The notes: a model not told the origin generated them from the sequence alone. Positions 35,695 to 48,894 are shown, counted from the stretch's first letter. The stretch: 64,000 bases of DNA from Bryopsis sp. KO-2023 (GCA_030272585.1 BSYQ01000014.1:496001-560000); one strand, 5' to 3'. Numbers and translations: made by a program.

Positions 35695-38600
35695 CTAGGT
35701 GAAGGTAATTTGCCTCAGCTCCTCTTTCAAGGAAGCCAGAATTTCTTTGAATGTTGGCCTTGTGGCTGGCTCTCTATCCCACGAACGTTGTATGAGATCC
35801 CGCAGGAAGTGTGGGCAGTCATCAGGTATCGGAAGTCGCTTTCCCTGAACTCCCACCGCATAAATGATCTGCAAACCACAAAAAAACAACTCAGAAACAA
35901 GCCAACACACAATCAGCAACACACAGGTGTGTTCACGAACTTCCTGATTGTTGATTGCTCCCAACTTCAGCGGGGAATTTTACGTGAAGAACGATTGACA
36001 CAAACTTTTCCTTCCGCTTGCTGGACCTTATACTTCAGCCAGCGAAAAAAACGAATGGTTCCGAAGGAAAGCTCAAGAAAATTGAGATAAAGGTGTGCCT
36101 TTTGCACGCAAAACTCGGCGGGTTGCGGAGACATCCTACCTGCATCGGATTGTCGTATTCGGCCCAAGGAGCCAGCCCTGTGATGCTCTCCCACATCATA
36201 ACTGCAAAGGAGAATACGTCCACTTTTTCAGTCAGTGCCTGGCCTTCGAACATCTCTGGAGCCATGTAGGCTGGCGTTCCAGCAGTCACGTTTTTCGTGG
36301 TCATGAATGTGCTTTCCTTGAATTTTGCAATCCCAAAGTCGCACACTTTCGCTCTCCCCTGATCATCTATCAAAACGTTTTGGGGCTTCAGGTCTCGATG
36401 CACAACGGTAGGGTGCAAATACGCCATTGCACTCGAAATGTCAATCCCCAGGCTGAGAACCTGTGCGTAATTACAAACTTCAGTAAAAAAAACAAGAAAA
36501 ACAAACAAACTTAAGCATTGAGGCCGTGGGGAATGCCTGAGACAAGAAAATTGTTTCACCTCGGAGTAAGTCAGAGGGTTGGCTTTACCCTTCTCCCTGT
36601 ACAACAGCGTCGCCAAAGATCCATCGGCCAGCTCCTCAAGAATACAAACGCGTGGAGGTACAAGGCACGCTCCGTAGAAACAAATGATGTTGGGGTGCTG
36701 GAGTCTGCTGAGAACCTGGATTTCGGATTTCAAACTCTCAAGCTCCTTCTCCCCACAGTTTCCAGCATCGACCACTGATACCATTTTGACGGCCACTTTT
36801 TTCGATCTCCACCATCCTTGGTACACGCTTCCAAATGCTCCAGCGCCAATTTTCGTTCCCAAAACAACATCTTTCGCAAAATCAACATCAAAAACACCCT
36901 ACAAAACACAACTGGGTAAATCCGGGGACAAAAAGAAACTGAGCAACGCGTTTTGAAGTGCCAGAACTTGAGCATTTCAGCAGCACCTTACCTGGCTCTT
37001 GTTTCTTTTGCTGACGATAGGCAATCCATTGGTCTTTACATGTCCATAGCTTTCAACATCTCCATCTAGGACTGTTGTCTGTATTGCAAGCGAACCGCTT
37101 TCGCTGTCTGTCACGGTGAATTTCGGCCTCTTCCATGACAAGTTCTCCAATTCCCCCTCTTGCAACTCTGTCGATGTTGCAGACACCGATGGATGGAGGG
37201 AAAGCTTGAGGCCACGTACTTCAGATGGATATTTCAGTACCTCCCCTTTCGCAGAAACGATCATAGGCTTCTTTGAATGCTTCCCTCTCTTCTTGGAAAA
37301 CCAGAAAGCACCTAGGGAAAGGATACAAATCCCAACAACGACCGCTCCAGCCCCAATAAGCATGTTTTCGATGCTAAAGCGGGAGCCTTTCACGTTGGCA
37401 CGATCGGGGCGTCTACTCTCTTGAAGATCTGGTGGCGAAGCGTCCAGTTTGGGTGGCTTTTGTGGTAAAGGACTGGAATCGTTTACAGGGGGGCTCTCTG
37501 AAACAAAAAAAAAAGAGCCGTCATGTTTTGCACTTTGGTTACATAACAAAACATTTCTTGATACAATGCAAGTTATCACTTTGATGCTTGTAATTCTTTA
37601 AAAGAAAATTATCATAGCTCCTATTTAGTTCCTGAACGTTCTAGTTCCACAGCTATAGATGCGGTAAAAAAAACCTTGAAATTACCTTGATCCAGAGGTG
37701 GTCGAAACTCGTGCTCTTCAGGAGTTTTCTTATCACCAGTATCAAGTAACACCGTGTTGATTGGTGGTGTTGTTTCCTCCTCCTTGTCTGTTTCTTCTTC
37801 AGGGCCCATTGCCAACGGTGCAGACTCACACTGCTGCAAATCGTTCGAGTCTTCCTCGCCAGCGACTCTGTCCCCGCAACAAAATATCGACACACATGAA
37901 GGTGAACTAAGAAGCGAACTATCTTTTATCCCAAGTCCTGTGAACGCCGCCACAGGGGAGCTGCACATAGGAACTTTACACACTCCGTAGCCCACAGGTG
38001 TGCAGCGCATTCCGTTCAAGCTCACGTCCCTGATGTCCAGTGTGTTCACTGCGTCGAAAGATTCGTTCATCGCAGCGAGAGTGAAATCTGTTCTGGACCC
38101 GTTAGCTCTTATCAACGCGTTTTCTTGGGTGTTCACAACCCTGACAGGTGCTCCATAAGCTGCAGCAATCCACAGGAACCTCAGGATTCTCTGATAGAGC
38201 AATAAACAACAACGGACCCAGCGAATGTAAGGACTGCCTCCTTACCGTTGCCAGGGCTCAGCAAAATAGCTCCCTTGGTGCTGTCAACAGACATCTCCCC
38301 GAAATCTTCGAACGTCCACACGACTTGCCAGGTTATGACATCATCCTCTAAGTTGTTCACAAGGGAGAAGCGGGCTCCCAGTGTGCTGTCTGCGACTCCA
38401 GCAATTTCATAGAGCACCTCCATTTCGCACATTGCAGGTGCCGCCAAAACATCCCATGCAATCTTCGACTCCCAAGGGGTGACGGCGCATTGTGGATTGT
38501 TGCACTCGAAGAAATCTGCAGACCAGAGAATATATGAACTACTGCCATAAACGGTAAAACCATGGCTCGGGGTGTGTTGTAAGACACAGAAACCAGCTAC

Positions 38601-38773
38601 CAGCGCAAAAGAACCTGAACAGACGGAGGCAGCTATCTCGCAAGACTGGTCGCACACAAGTGCACGGAGTACCAGCCACGATTCGTTCGAGTTTCCCTAC
38701 CATTTTGCCAGGCTGAGATTGTGCTCGCCAGCTGCAAGCATACCACCAGGAAGAGAGCTACATTTTCGCCCAT
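35695..38773 (-). CDS. Receptor-like Ser/Thr kinase with CBM2-like ectodomain
   Basis: Seven exons, all frame-consistent: 38773-38701, 38515-38246, 38159-37686, 37497-36992, 36898-36560, 36460-36140, 35868-35695; 718 aa. Residues 1-~21 form a signal peptide (MGENVALFLVVCLQLASTIS). Residues ~54-167 resemble a family-2 cellulose-binding module: Cys54, ITWQVVWTFEDF, VRVVNTQENALIRANGSRTD and the closing VSLNGMRC (Cys167). An acidic Pro/Glu-rich stalk follows, then a membrane span (~318-339) with basic KKRGKHSKK after it. The kinase domain starts near 455: glycine loop IGAGAFGSV (459-), Lys479 in VAVK, HRDLKPQN (Asp577), DFG (595) and GTPAYMAPE. LKPQN and overall layout fit TKL-type Ser/Thr kinases, and all key catalytic residues are present. 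It probably signals from the cell surface in response to a glycan. Confidence 0.88.
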
Positions 38774-40372
38774 TCCCGAGTTGCGTTTCAAAATTCACTG
38801 AGAGGCAGAGCCCATCCGATGTCGCCTTACACGCGCCAATCAAAGCGCGCTGCGCTGTGTTTTGCTGTGAATGAGGTCGCTGTGTGGAAAGATCACCTTG
38901 CATCTCACGGTCCGAAAGGTGGAGTGATGTTACAATCGAACGTGCCCAGAATTCTCTTTCACATCGACAAAAGAGCCTTTTATCAATTGTCGATTGTACC
39001 AACAATTTCCCACGAAATTGAGCAAAAAAGAATACTCCACTGGGGCAGGACAAAAAAACAACCAAACTTAGGTTACACAGTCAAACTTTGATAGCAAGTA
39101 AGAGAGCTTCTTCGGGTGCTGGATGGTTTATTATAAGGTTATTGGAGTCAGTGTTTCGTTACATTGCGAAAGGGGGGGAGTGGTCCCTCGGGCAATGTGC
39201 AATTTCTGTTATTGTTCTGTTAGACAGTCAAATGTTCCCTGAAGCAAATCCTACATCCACTGTCCCCCCCTTCAAAATCAACCATCCTTGATAAAATCCG
39301 GAAAAGCCTGGCCACCTAGTCAATGTTCAAGCAGCATGTGAGCTTGCGCCAGGTGGAAGGAGAGAGACAAATTCATCCCAGAACGAACAAATTCTGCTCT
39401 CCTGTCACTCAATATATCAATTGATTTCTATAAACATCAAAAGAAGGTCATCAACCATAATGAAATCATTACGAATTCGTAATTCCTTCGAAGGAAATGA
39501 CGATACCACGTCCAGACACACAAAACGATGACGATGGTATGGTCGATTGTTGTCGAGAGTGGTCGCTTTGAAAAAATTGTGGCGTCTCCTTCTCAAGAAA
39601 CTTCTGCTGAGCAATCCATCGAGTGTCGAACCATGGGACCTGTCCAATGACATTTTAAGTGAAAGGGAGTACTCAAAGAAGAAGCAAAGCTGTTTTGTTC
39701 CAATGAGAAGGGGGGGGGGATGGCAGGAAGGGTCTTGAAAAAAAGGGACCCACAAAAGCAAAACCAACAAACCAGCCCAGCGCGTGACTTCTTTCTGTCA
39801 AAGGAATGATGCCCTGCCAAAAAAACAGAGCGAAATTCGAATTCCATGCATTTCACATCCATCAAACACACACACACACGAATATTGACCTAATCGATTC
39901 GCACTTTTTGAGTGGAGACGAAGGGAGATGGAAGCTGGAGGTACGTTAATTTTTTGCCCGGGAGGTTGGAGGTTGGTCAGCTTTTTTGAGTGGAGGTCGG
40001 GAACTCTACTGGTGACGTTGCATGGAATTCTTGGCGCTGCGAGGATTTCCAACAGGCGTCAGCTACTTAGCTGGTAGGAATCTTACGAACCAGCCACCAC
40101 AGCTGGTCGTTGCGACTGTGGCGGCCAGGAGAGTTTACCAACATCACTGAACGGCAAAGAGGTTCAGGTACAACCCGCCGAATCCCAACCCGCCGAAGTT
40201 TTGCCTTGTATCGAAAAAGTCACATATATCAATAATATATATACACGGACACGGTGTATAATCCAATATATATGTAAAGGAGCACGTGATGGCAGGCGTT
40301 TGCTGACGGGCTCACCCAGCACGAATTGGATTTCTGTCAACCAGGCGACAAACCGCAGGTGAGATACTGCAA
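38774..40372. other. Intergenic region between divergent kinase and WW-like genes
   Basis: This 1.6-kb stretch separates two genes transcribed away from each other and should hold both promoters. I see short AT and CA repeats (near 39866 and 40229) and no convincing coding frame or RNA gene. Confidence 0.5.
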
Positions 40373-41324
40373 ATGAACGCACTCGTCAGAGCGTATCGAC
40401 GATCGAACGAAAATATTTCCGCGGCGGCCCTCTCTAGAGCGTTGTCTCGACGTTCGAGCCCGCGACCCAGATCTGGCTCTGCCTTGACGCCTCAAGGCGA
40501 AAAGAAAGCCGAGGTGGTGGACAGCTGGACAGAAGTGAGGGATAAGACAACAGGGGAGCTCTATTACTGGAATGAGCGTACAGGTAGGCTTTCATTCCCC
40601 CTGAATTATGTCAGAGAAGTGAGGTTGGATCTGGGCAGGACTGGGCTCCCCATATCTTTTTTGGGTTTTTTTTTTGCACTGGAATTAGTCTTGAAAATAT
40701 CCTGATAGCTTCAAGCAAATGCAGAATTTTTCGAGGTGCAGCACCGGGTTTCTGTTTTTTAATCGGACTATTTTTCCAAGTTTCAATACTTACATCAAAG
40801 GCACAGTTGCCTTTGACTATCCGAAAGGATATCTTTCCATCATCTTTTCGAAGAAAAATACAAAGATTTAATGGTTAAGATTGATTTGGGTGCGGGTTCA
40901 AGAGCACCATGTTCAATGTGGCTGTGATCCCTGATCAATTGGATTTTTTTTTTTTAAGATTCTCAGAAAATGAATCCCCATTGAATAATCTGCATCCACA
41001 ACTAGCGAATCTGAAGCTCCGAAAATCTGCCCCTCCCCCTTGCGTATAACTTGACCATAATCTTTAAATAGTTTCACGGGTGTAGGAATGAAAATGCCGA
41101 TTTTCACGGGTCGCTGCCTCCCTCCCAACTCAACAGCATGATGCGCTTTATTTTCAGGTGAAACGACAGCCCTTGGAGAGCCCCGACCGGGCCCTGAGGG
41201 TCGCCGTGTCCAGCAACACGAGCAGCCTCGATTTTCACAGCCCACTGTTGGCAGCATGGGCCAGATGTTGGTGATGGGCGCCGGTTTCGTCTTTGCTGCC
41301 TCCATGATTAGAATGATCTTCTAA
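40373..41324 (+). CDS. Small WW-like, probably mitochondrial, membrane protein
   Basis: Two exons, 40373-40583 and 41158-41324, encode 125 aa. The N-terminus (MNALVRAYRRSNENISAAAL...) is Arg/Ser/Ala-rich without acidic residues except one Glu, as in mitochondrial presequences. Residues ~51-80 read like a WW domain (SWTEVRDKTTGELYYWNERT then GETTALGEP), but the usual second Trp is Leu. The C-terminus (MGQMLVMGAGFVFAASMI) is a likely single membrane span. The splice falls inside the WW-like motif and restores it exactly, which supports the model. No precise function can be assigned. Confidence 0.75.
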
Positions 41325-42320
41325 TGTGCAGCATATAGTTCCGAAATTCTGAAAACGAGTTGGTCTGGTGGCCTGCTCGCCCTCTATATCTGATGCTCCG
41401 TTGAGGTGCAGTGCATTTATTGGGATGTGTCGCAGATTGAATCTTGTAGATGAGCTTGATGTGTGGCTCCTGCTATGAACGAAAGTGCAGGCTGCATTGT
41501 TGCTTCGGCAGAAAAAGAATCGGGGGGGTAGAAGAGGGTGAAAATGAAGTTGAGGGTAGATTTGTGGGTGGAGAATGTTTGAAAGCAGGGCAGGGCTATT
41601 CCTTTGAGGGAATATGCATGTAGCTTAGAATGAAGATTCCAGAATGGGAAGTGTGTAAAAAATGGAGGGGGTGGAATGGATTGCCTCTCCACTAAGACTC
41701 AACTGTGAATAAATCCCTCTCTTGATTGTGAATGCAGCGTCTCGTGCGATTTTGTTTTTGCCCAAAATCTTCGATGTTGAATTTCCAAGGATGGAGGTGT
41801 CTGTGGAAAAAAATATCTGGTAACAAACAAACAAACATCAATTACATCAATATCTGGTAAGCAAACTATCCGCTGACAAATTTTATCATGGCGCGACAAT
41901 GAGGCCTTGCATAAAAAGAATGAGATGAAAGGATTGGTGGGTGAAGAACCACAGGTTGGGCAGCATCAATAGAAACGAATTGTTGTCAGGCCCTTCGCAC
42001 TCCTCTCGGAGCGAATCGCAAAAAAAAACGTCCCTCTGCTTTGAGACGACCGCAGTACGACTCTCCATCCCCTCCCTCCCTCAGCTGGCTTCACACCAAC
42101 CCAGAGGCACGACTATCAAGCAACGAAACGAGTGTTTTTTCCCCTTTCTTGCCCGTACGAGTACGTGCAATCGTCAGAGGCGGTGGTTCTTTCTCCGTTT
42201 TGTTTCCTCCATCCTTATTGCGGGAAGGGCGGCTTTCGTCCAGCGATAGGATTCCCTCTCTCTTGTGCGGCAGAGGGGAAAAGATTTTGACTGGGGTGAT
42301 TGAACTCGCGAAAACTCGTG
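41325..42320. other. Intergenic region between the WW-like gene and CNOT3
   Basis: It contains the 3' flank of the WW-like gene and the probable promoter and 5' UTR of CNOT3. No supported gene is visible. Confidence 0.5.
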
Positions 42321-45300
42321 ATGGGAGCGGCACGAAAGCTTCAGGCGGAAATCGATAGGACTTTGAAGAAGGTCCAGGAGGGGATAAACGAATTCGACGA
42401 GATCTGGAATAAGGTCCGATACAGAGAGGCCGCCCTGCCCCTTGCTTCTACCCCAACGGTGCCGTCCCCTCTCAACACAATACTGCATTGAAGAGATTAA
42501 AAAAAACGATAAACGAAATGGGCGAAAACTGGAACGAAGCCAATAAGACGGCCGGGGGGTTTCTTTTCTGTGTATAAAAATAGACTTACAGACTCCGACA
42601 ACCGAAGTTGGCCCAGTGCTTGTGAGAAGAAGGGGAGTTGAGCTTCGTTGGTCCTCTTTTTTGTCCGGGCTGTGTGCACCGGGTGGTTCTGATTGCGGAA
42701 GATTATCTCGGCGCCAAGGATGTATTTTTTCTTGCGAAAGGATGCTGTCCGTAGCGTTAAGCGCGTTCCCTTTGTGAAAAAGAAAAAGGGGTGGGGGGGA
42801 TTCTGCTGTGAACATAGTCCTTTCCCTCCAGTGTTTCTGGCTGGAGTGGAAGATTTATTTTGGAGAACATGTTGCTTGACCATTCATGTTTGTTTATTTA
42901 TTGAAGCAGGTCTATGACACGGATAACCAAAATCAGAGGGAGAAATATGAAGCAGACCTCAAAAAGGAAATCAAGAAGCTTCAGAGGCTCCGGGATCAGA
43001 TCAAAACTTGGTGTGTGTTTGTGTTAAATTCTTTAGTTCAATTACGATCCCTGCTTCCTCTGTTCATTTTCTTTTTTTTTTTTGGACAAGAAAGGGCCTC
43101 AATATTACTTGGAGAGGCTTATCTTAATTCGCCTTGCAAATTAGCCTTGAACCTGAGAAATCGAATTTGATGGCCGATCCCTTTCTGCCGCACACACTCG
43201 TGGTTACTTTCTTTCCTCGACATACTTTTCATGGGCTATTTTGCTTCGGTCAAAAATTTGTATTGGATTAAATTTATATCATGCGACATCGCAATCGCTG
43301 TTTTTCCCCTCCCACCCTTTTTGCTCATCTTGAGGGAAAAGCAGTTTAAAAAGATGCAGGGGTCAATGAATTACTAATTCGAACAGGGGTATTGAGAAGC
43401 TGACGCTTCGTTTTGAATTTTTTGGGGGTTGGCACCAGGATTGCCAGCAGTGATATAAAAGATAAGACGCTGCTGCTCGAAGCTCGGAAAGCTATCGAAA
43501 GGGAAATGGAGAGGTTCAAGGTTTGCGAAAAAGAGGCGAAAACAAAAGCGTTTTCCAAAGCAGGCTTGGGCCTGGCTGCCAAACTGGACCCCGAAGAGAA
43601 GGCCCGACAGGAGGCCAGAGATTGGCTAAATGAGCAGGTCGAAGCTCTGCAGATTCAGGTGCAGCCGTTGAAAGAAAAACCGATGTTCCCTGCCGCCAAA
43701 GAATTCAAGAACAAAAAGAAAAGCTCAAAACGATTTTAATTCCAATTCAGAAGCTCCTCCAATCGTCAAAAGGTGTTCAAATTGGCAATAGCATGGCCAA
43801 AGCACTGCTCATGTCTGGAACGACATGGTGATGTTGAAACATGGTTTCTTTTTTGCAGATAGACGAGTTCGAGGCAGAACTGGAGAGCTTGGGGGGCCCG
43901 ATGCACAAAAAGAGCAAAGCCAGACCTCACAGAATTCAATGTCTGGAGGAATCGGTGGATCGCCACAAGAGCCACATCATGCGACTGGAGCAAGTCATGC
44001 GGTGTCTAGATAACGACACAATATGTGCCGATGAAGTCGAAGAGCAACTGAAAGAAATGGTGGAGTGGTATGTGGTAAGTATAGTGGCCCGGCCAGCTGC
44101 AGATAGGAGGTGGAAGTCTGGCACAACGAACAGACTTGTGTGCGCTTTGAAAAGAGAATTTGAGAGGGTGCCAGCCACTGTAACAATTGCTTTCTTTTTT
44201 TTTTTGGGGGGGGGGGGAAACCCTTCACATTGTTTGTTACATGTCACACCCAGACGCACTTTTTTTTATGTGAATGTGTGTGTGTGTGTGCTGTGTTTAT
44301 TTTTAGAGCGAGAACCAGGAAGACCCTGTGGTTTTCGAGGTTGTAGATGACACATACGGGGATCTCATCGACAAATTGAATGCTGCAGCTCTGGGCGTGC
44401 AGCCCCCCCCTTTGAAAGTCAAGAAGTCCATAAAGGATCAGGAAGAGGTGGACGAAAAGGAAAGGGAGAGGGAACGTGAAAGAGAAAGAGCTGCTGCTGT
44501 TGCACTCAAAGCCCAGCTCATAGCCCACGGAAGGTACCTGTGGGTTTTTTTTGAGCTCCTTCCTTGCAGTGCGTTCGTTGGACTGCATCGCTGATATGCG
44601 GTAGAAACTATTCCATTCCCCGTTACATCCAAGCCAGGGAAAAAAAAATGTTTTGCTGAGCCCATCAGGGTTTTGCACTATCTAAGGCTTGGATAAAATA
44701 GAAATATAAGAATAAATGAAATCCCCCTTCACCGTATATTGGAAGATGTGCATGTGGGCCCATCAGCATGGGGATTTGGTCCTTAATGCAGTACATTAAA
44801 ACAAAACGTATTTGAATGTACTTTGTCCGATGCCAGAGTGAAAATGCGGAGGGTAACCTATGTTGTTTTTTGGGGGGGGTTTCTAGTACTTCAGCTGCTG
44901 AAGATGACAAGAAGCTGCCACTGGGAAAAGCTTTGTCGATAACGGCATCCACAGGATTACCATCTGGCACTCCAGGTAGGGAAAAATAATAAAAAAAAAA
45001 TCTGTGTTATTTTGAAGATTTTCAGTGATTAGGGATGTGACTTCCTGTGTGGCGGTTGCATGAAAGGTGTTTTGGACATTTTTTGGGAGCAGGAATGTTT
45101 ATGGTTGTGGTTGTACCCCAACAATGCAGGATCCCCGACATCTAAAAAGAAGGTGAACTTTGCGGCCACTCCCGGGACCGATGGAGCCACCCCCACATCT
45201 GGGGCAGCGTCGACCATCGGAGATCAAAGTCCGGTACCTGCAGGAAGCTCCCCCCAAATCGTCACGCCCGCTCACACTGGGCCAGGTCTATTGAAGCAGG

Positions 45301-47622
45301 AGGCTTCCCCCAGTCCGATCCCGAACAGCAGCGGTGTTTCCTTCGCCTCCCTAGCTGCAGGGCGTGGACCCTCGGCACCCAATTCTCAAGCTGGTGGGCC
45401 TCTAGTCCAGCCACAGAGGCAATCATCGTCTGTTTGGGGCATTTCTGGCCAAGAGAGTGAGGTTTTCAACAGTGACACAGACCAACAGGGTGCAGTTCCA
45501 CCCTCCAGAACGCCCGAAAGACCCAATAATGTTGGGGGTTGCATGTCTTATGGGGGAGTGGATTGATCATGATTGTCGTTGGGCAGGTGAGGACGGTGCA
45601 TTCCCGAGGCTTGGTTCGAACACCACGGATGTTCGATCAAAGGGTGGAGCTGATACTCAGCCCCAGGATGCAAAAACTTTGCTCTCCAGAATCCAGCAGA
45701 TCAATTCATCCCCCCTGCAGCCTGCCCAGGGACCGGCAGGGACTCAGAAAGTTTCAGGATCACCTGTACCTCCCATCCAACCACCAGGTAAAGATGCCAC
45801 AGAGTCCAGTAAACTCTGCTACTTGGTGGCATCTCTCGTTACGTGGGTAAAGTGACGTGCACCAAGCAGTCCACCACGCCCTGGCATGAGGAAAAGCGTA
45901 TGGTGTGGGGTAATAGATTGCAACAAATTCCTGTGTTCGTTGCAATCTTTACGACACCAAAGAGTGACATTTGACATTTGGTTCATTTGTTCGTCTGCAG
46001 CTCCAGGTTACACAGTTGGAAGGCAAGCATCTGACGTAAGTCAGGGGGCTGGTTCGAATCCTGACGTCGCGGCTGCTGGCACTGTGACATCATCCAGTGG
46101 GGCAAATCCACAGGAGACTCAGCAAAGGAGGGTGCAGGATTCTGAAACGGCACGGTTAGCCAATGTGGTGGATTTGAATCAGCTCATTGGCGAGCTGAGT
46201 CTCGAGGGAATGAGGTCAGAGGTTGCAGGTGTGGCTGCAGGCCCAGGCCATTATGAAGGGAACCCAGCAGCCAGTCTGGAACTCTTGCAGGCTTGCTGCA
46301 GGTCGGTGTTGATTTTGGGGGGGAAGAGAAAGCAGAAAAAAGGGAGGGGGGGAAAAAACAGAAAGAAAACCTTTCTCGGCACTCAATCTGCTAACTGGAT
46401 TTCTGATTGTTGCGAAAGCTGGTTTGAGAAGCTCTTGATAGATCCGGTCACGACCGTACATTTTCGTGTTGATGAAAAATGCATGTCCAATTTGACTATT
46501 TTGATATTTGTGTTTAATCCCAACGTGTTCAAATGCACCTTTTCAGCTTAAATTACTGGTGGAGCAGTCTCTGACAAGCGAAGTCTGTGTGCTTTCCAGG
46601 CGGTCGATGCCCCAGCCTGCAGACTCTGACTACAAGAGTGACTTATCGCATCATACCAACCGAGTGACCCCCCATCTGCCTGCATCTTACCCCACCACTC
46701 GGCTTCCTCAATTAGATGATCCCAACTTTTACCAGAAAATGGAGCAAGAGGGTCTTTTCTTCTCGTTCTATTTTCAGCCCGGGTCCATTCAGCAGTTTGC
46801 TGCTGCAAAGGACCTGAAGCGACAGGCTTGGCGGTATAATATCGAACACAAGGCATGGTTTCAGGTAACGATGCCGTAAATGCTGTTAGGAACTAAGGCT
46901 GTCCAGAGGGTAGAAAAAAAGTCTTTGAAATGGAGGGTTTGTTGGAGGAATCTCCATGGGGGGGGGGACTGAGCCGTTTGGTTTGATATGTGGTTTTCCT
47001 GCAGCGATCAGGGGAGCCAAAGGCGACGACTAAGGACTATGAACAGGGCAGCTATATCTACTTTGATAAGAGTTTATCGCCAGGGAACTCGGACAATCCT
47101 GCAGATGTGGTGAGTGTCACACTCGCAAAAGAAATATCAAACTCCTTGAAAAAAATATATCTATTAAAAAAAAAAAATGCCAGCTGCTGATTGTTCGATC
47201 AAAGGCCAGGCTCCAGCTTTTATTCCAGGTTGTGGGTGGGAAAACGTAACTTTGTGTTGCAACGCATTGAAAATGACATTGAATTTTGTGGAACGCACAG
47301 AAGCTGAATGTATATTATATTGAACCACAATATTATTGAGAAAGATCCAATTTTCTGCCACCAAATTCAACGTCCTCTGGTTTTTCGAGGGGACCTCATT
47401 TTCTTTCTTGCTGTTACTGTTGTAATACAAATACGAAAATAAGTAATGAATTACCAAGTAGGGGGGAAAAAAAATTAGGCAAGAGTGAACGAGAGTAAGG
47501 TAGTGGAAATAACTGTTTCTTTTCTTTTTGTTGTCTGAAAATTTCAACAGAATGGCTGGTGCTATCGGAAAAAAGACAATTTCACTTTCCGTTACGACCA
47601 GTTGGAGGATGAGCTCCAGTGA
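42321..47622 (+). CDS. CNOT3: CCR4-NOT complex subunit 3
   Basis: Twelve exons: 42321-42413, 42910-43010, 43439-43658, 43859-44074, 44307-44533, 44887-44975, 45130-45537, 45587-45787, 46001-46301, 46600-46864, 47005-47109, 47551-47622; 765 aa, close to human CNOT3 (753). The N-terminal coiled-coil domain is highly conserved ([50 protein letters not shown]). An (RE)n-rich run and a Ser/Pro/Gly-rich middle follow, then the C-terminal NOT box ([43 protein letters not shown]). The protein is a scaffold of the cytoplasmic deadenylase that shortens mRNA poly(A) tails. The donor at 45538 (GTTGCA) is weak and that junction is the least certain. An in-frame ATG 21 bases upstream exists; 42321 fits the family start better. 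Confidence 0.95.
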
Positions 47623-48273
47623 TTCCAACAGAAAGGGAGGAAAAAAACAAAACAAAACAGTAATTTGGTTTGGAATTTTTTGGGGTTCCCTTCATATATT
47701 GTCAATGTGTAGTTTTTTTTTCTTTTTTTTTAATCCCTCATTGTTTCGAGTCCTGTGAGTGTTTTCTGTTCTTTTGTTTTTCCCCTTTTCTCGTTGCCTT
47801 GATTGAACTTAAAATCTTCAATGTTCTTCGTCTTTTTCTTTAAAAAAACAAAACTTGATAGAAAAAAAAAGAATATATGATAAAATGTCAGTGGGGCACA
47901 GACAGGTAGCAGATGGCCGTGTCCATAAGGAGTTGGTGTAAATTTTTACTATGTAACTTCATGAAAGGAATGGGGGGCAGAATGATTTTTTATTTTCAAA
48001 AATTGGACCTTGATGAAGCAGGGGGGTGATTGTGAACGGAATATTGGAGCTTGTTAGCCCCTCTCCTTTCAATGAAAGGTGACGGATATATCCTAAACAA
48101 GGGCACTCTCCACACCCCTGAAAAACCGACTGGTTTCCATCTTGCATGGTTTTGTGACATATGAAACGATTTGGTTTTCCATCTTGTTCTATCAGAAAAA
48201 CGTCGTTCCCCCAAGACGTTTTCAAACGAAGCGTTCAGACACACGTTCGTTCACTCTGCCCCTCCTTTTACTC

Positions 48274-48401
48274 GGAAACAGAAATTATATGCATGTTGGT
48301 TGCCTGTTGCGACCACATACAATGTCTCGGCCATGTCCAAATGTCCACAAAAGATGAAGTCTCAAATAAAGCCCCGATACCATCAGCGAGAGACCCATTG
48401 C
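48274..48401 (-). repeat. Diverged 3'-end fragment of LINE family A
   Basis: It starts with an A/C/G tail (GGAAACAGAAATTA) and then matches, with mismatches, the 3' end of the LINE at 56105 and the copy at 55009: the TGTTGC hairpin, CATGTCC, and AGATGAAGTCT. It is a 5'-truncated old copy. Confidence 0.6.
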
Positions 48402-48648
48402 TCAGGTTACGAACCTGGCCAGCTCAGGCCAACAGGCAGACGTCCTGGTTTCTTGCCCACGAATAAGACATACAAACAACCACCATCGTCCAAGTTATAC
48501 TTCCCAGCGATCTCCAGACGAGGGAACACTGGAACCAAGAACTGGTTTCTGTCTGGTGGAACCTCGTAGAGGTGCACAGCTGTTTCTTGCACACTTCGTT
48601 TCCACTTTAGCGCAAACAAACTCCGAAAATAAAAAAAATCATGAGAAT

Positions 48649-48894
48649 CTAAACTTTAATTTTCGTTTTCCATAAAATTTTCCATCTACTAACTTTATCC
48701 GCTACTAAATTTCGAATTCCATCTATGTGCCGAATTCTAACTGAACTCCACCCAAAAGTTTCTAACATTTCTCTCGTTGTAGTTCCAGCCCTTAGAATTC
48801 TTAATCCTTTCGAACACGTAGACTTGAAATTATCCACATCCCTTAGATCACTCAAAACATGTACAGCCGCTCTATTCTTCATATATACATTCAC
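48649..48894 (-). pseudogene. RNase-H-like fragment of an unidentified retroelement
   Basis: The frame contains SKGLRILRAG and IRHIDGIRNLVADKVSRW, resembling the end of a retroelement RNase H domain (the common pattern is HI-G-x-N-x-x-AD-x-LSR). It is an isolated fossil fragment. A minus-strand frame at 49535-49900 may belong to the same element. Confidence 0.4.

Noticed and set aside
36018-36514. Plus-strand frames across the kinase gene
   Set aside because: Antisense shadows of the kinase exons at 36140-36460.
46030-46075. Perfect pol III B-box (GGTTCGAATCC) on the plus strand
   Set aside because: It lies inside a well-supported CNOT3 coding exon (46001-46301), with no A-box at the right distance; chance match.
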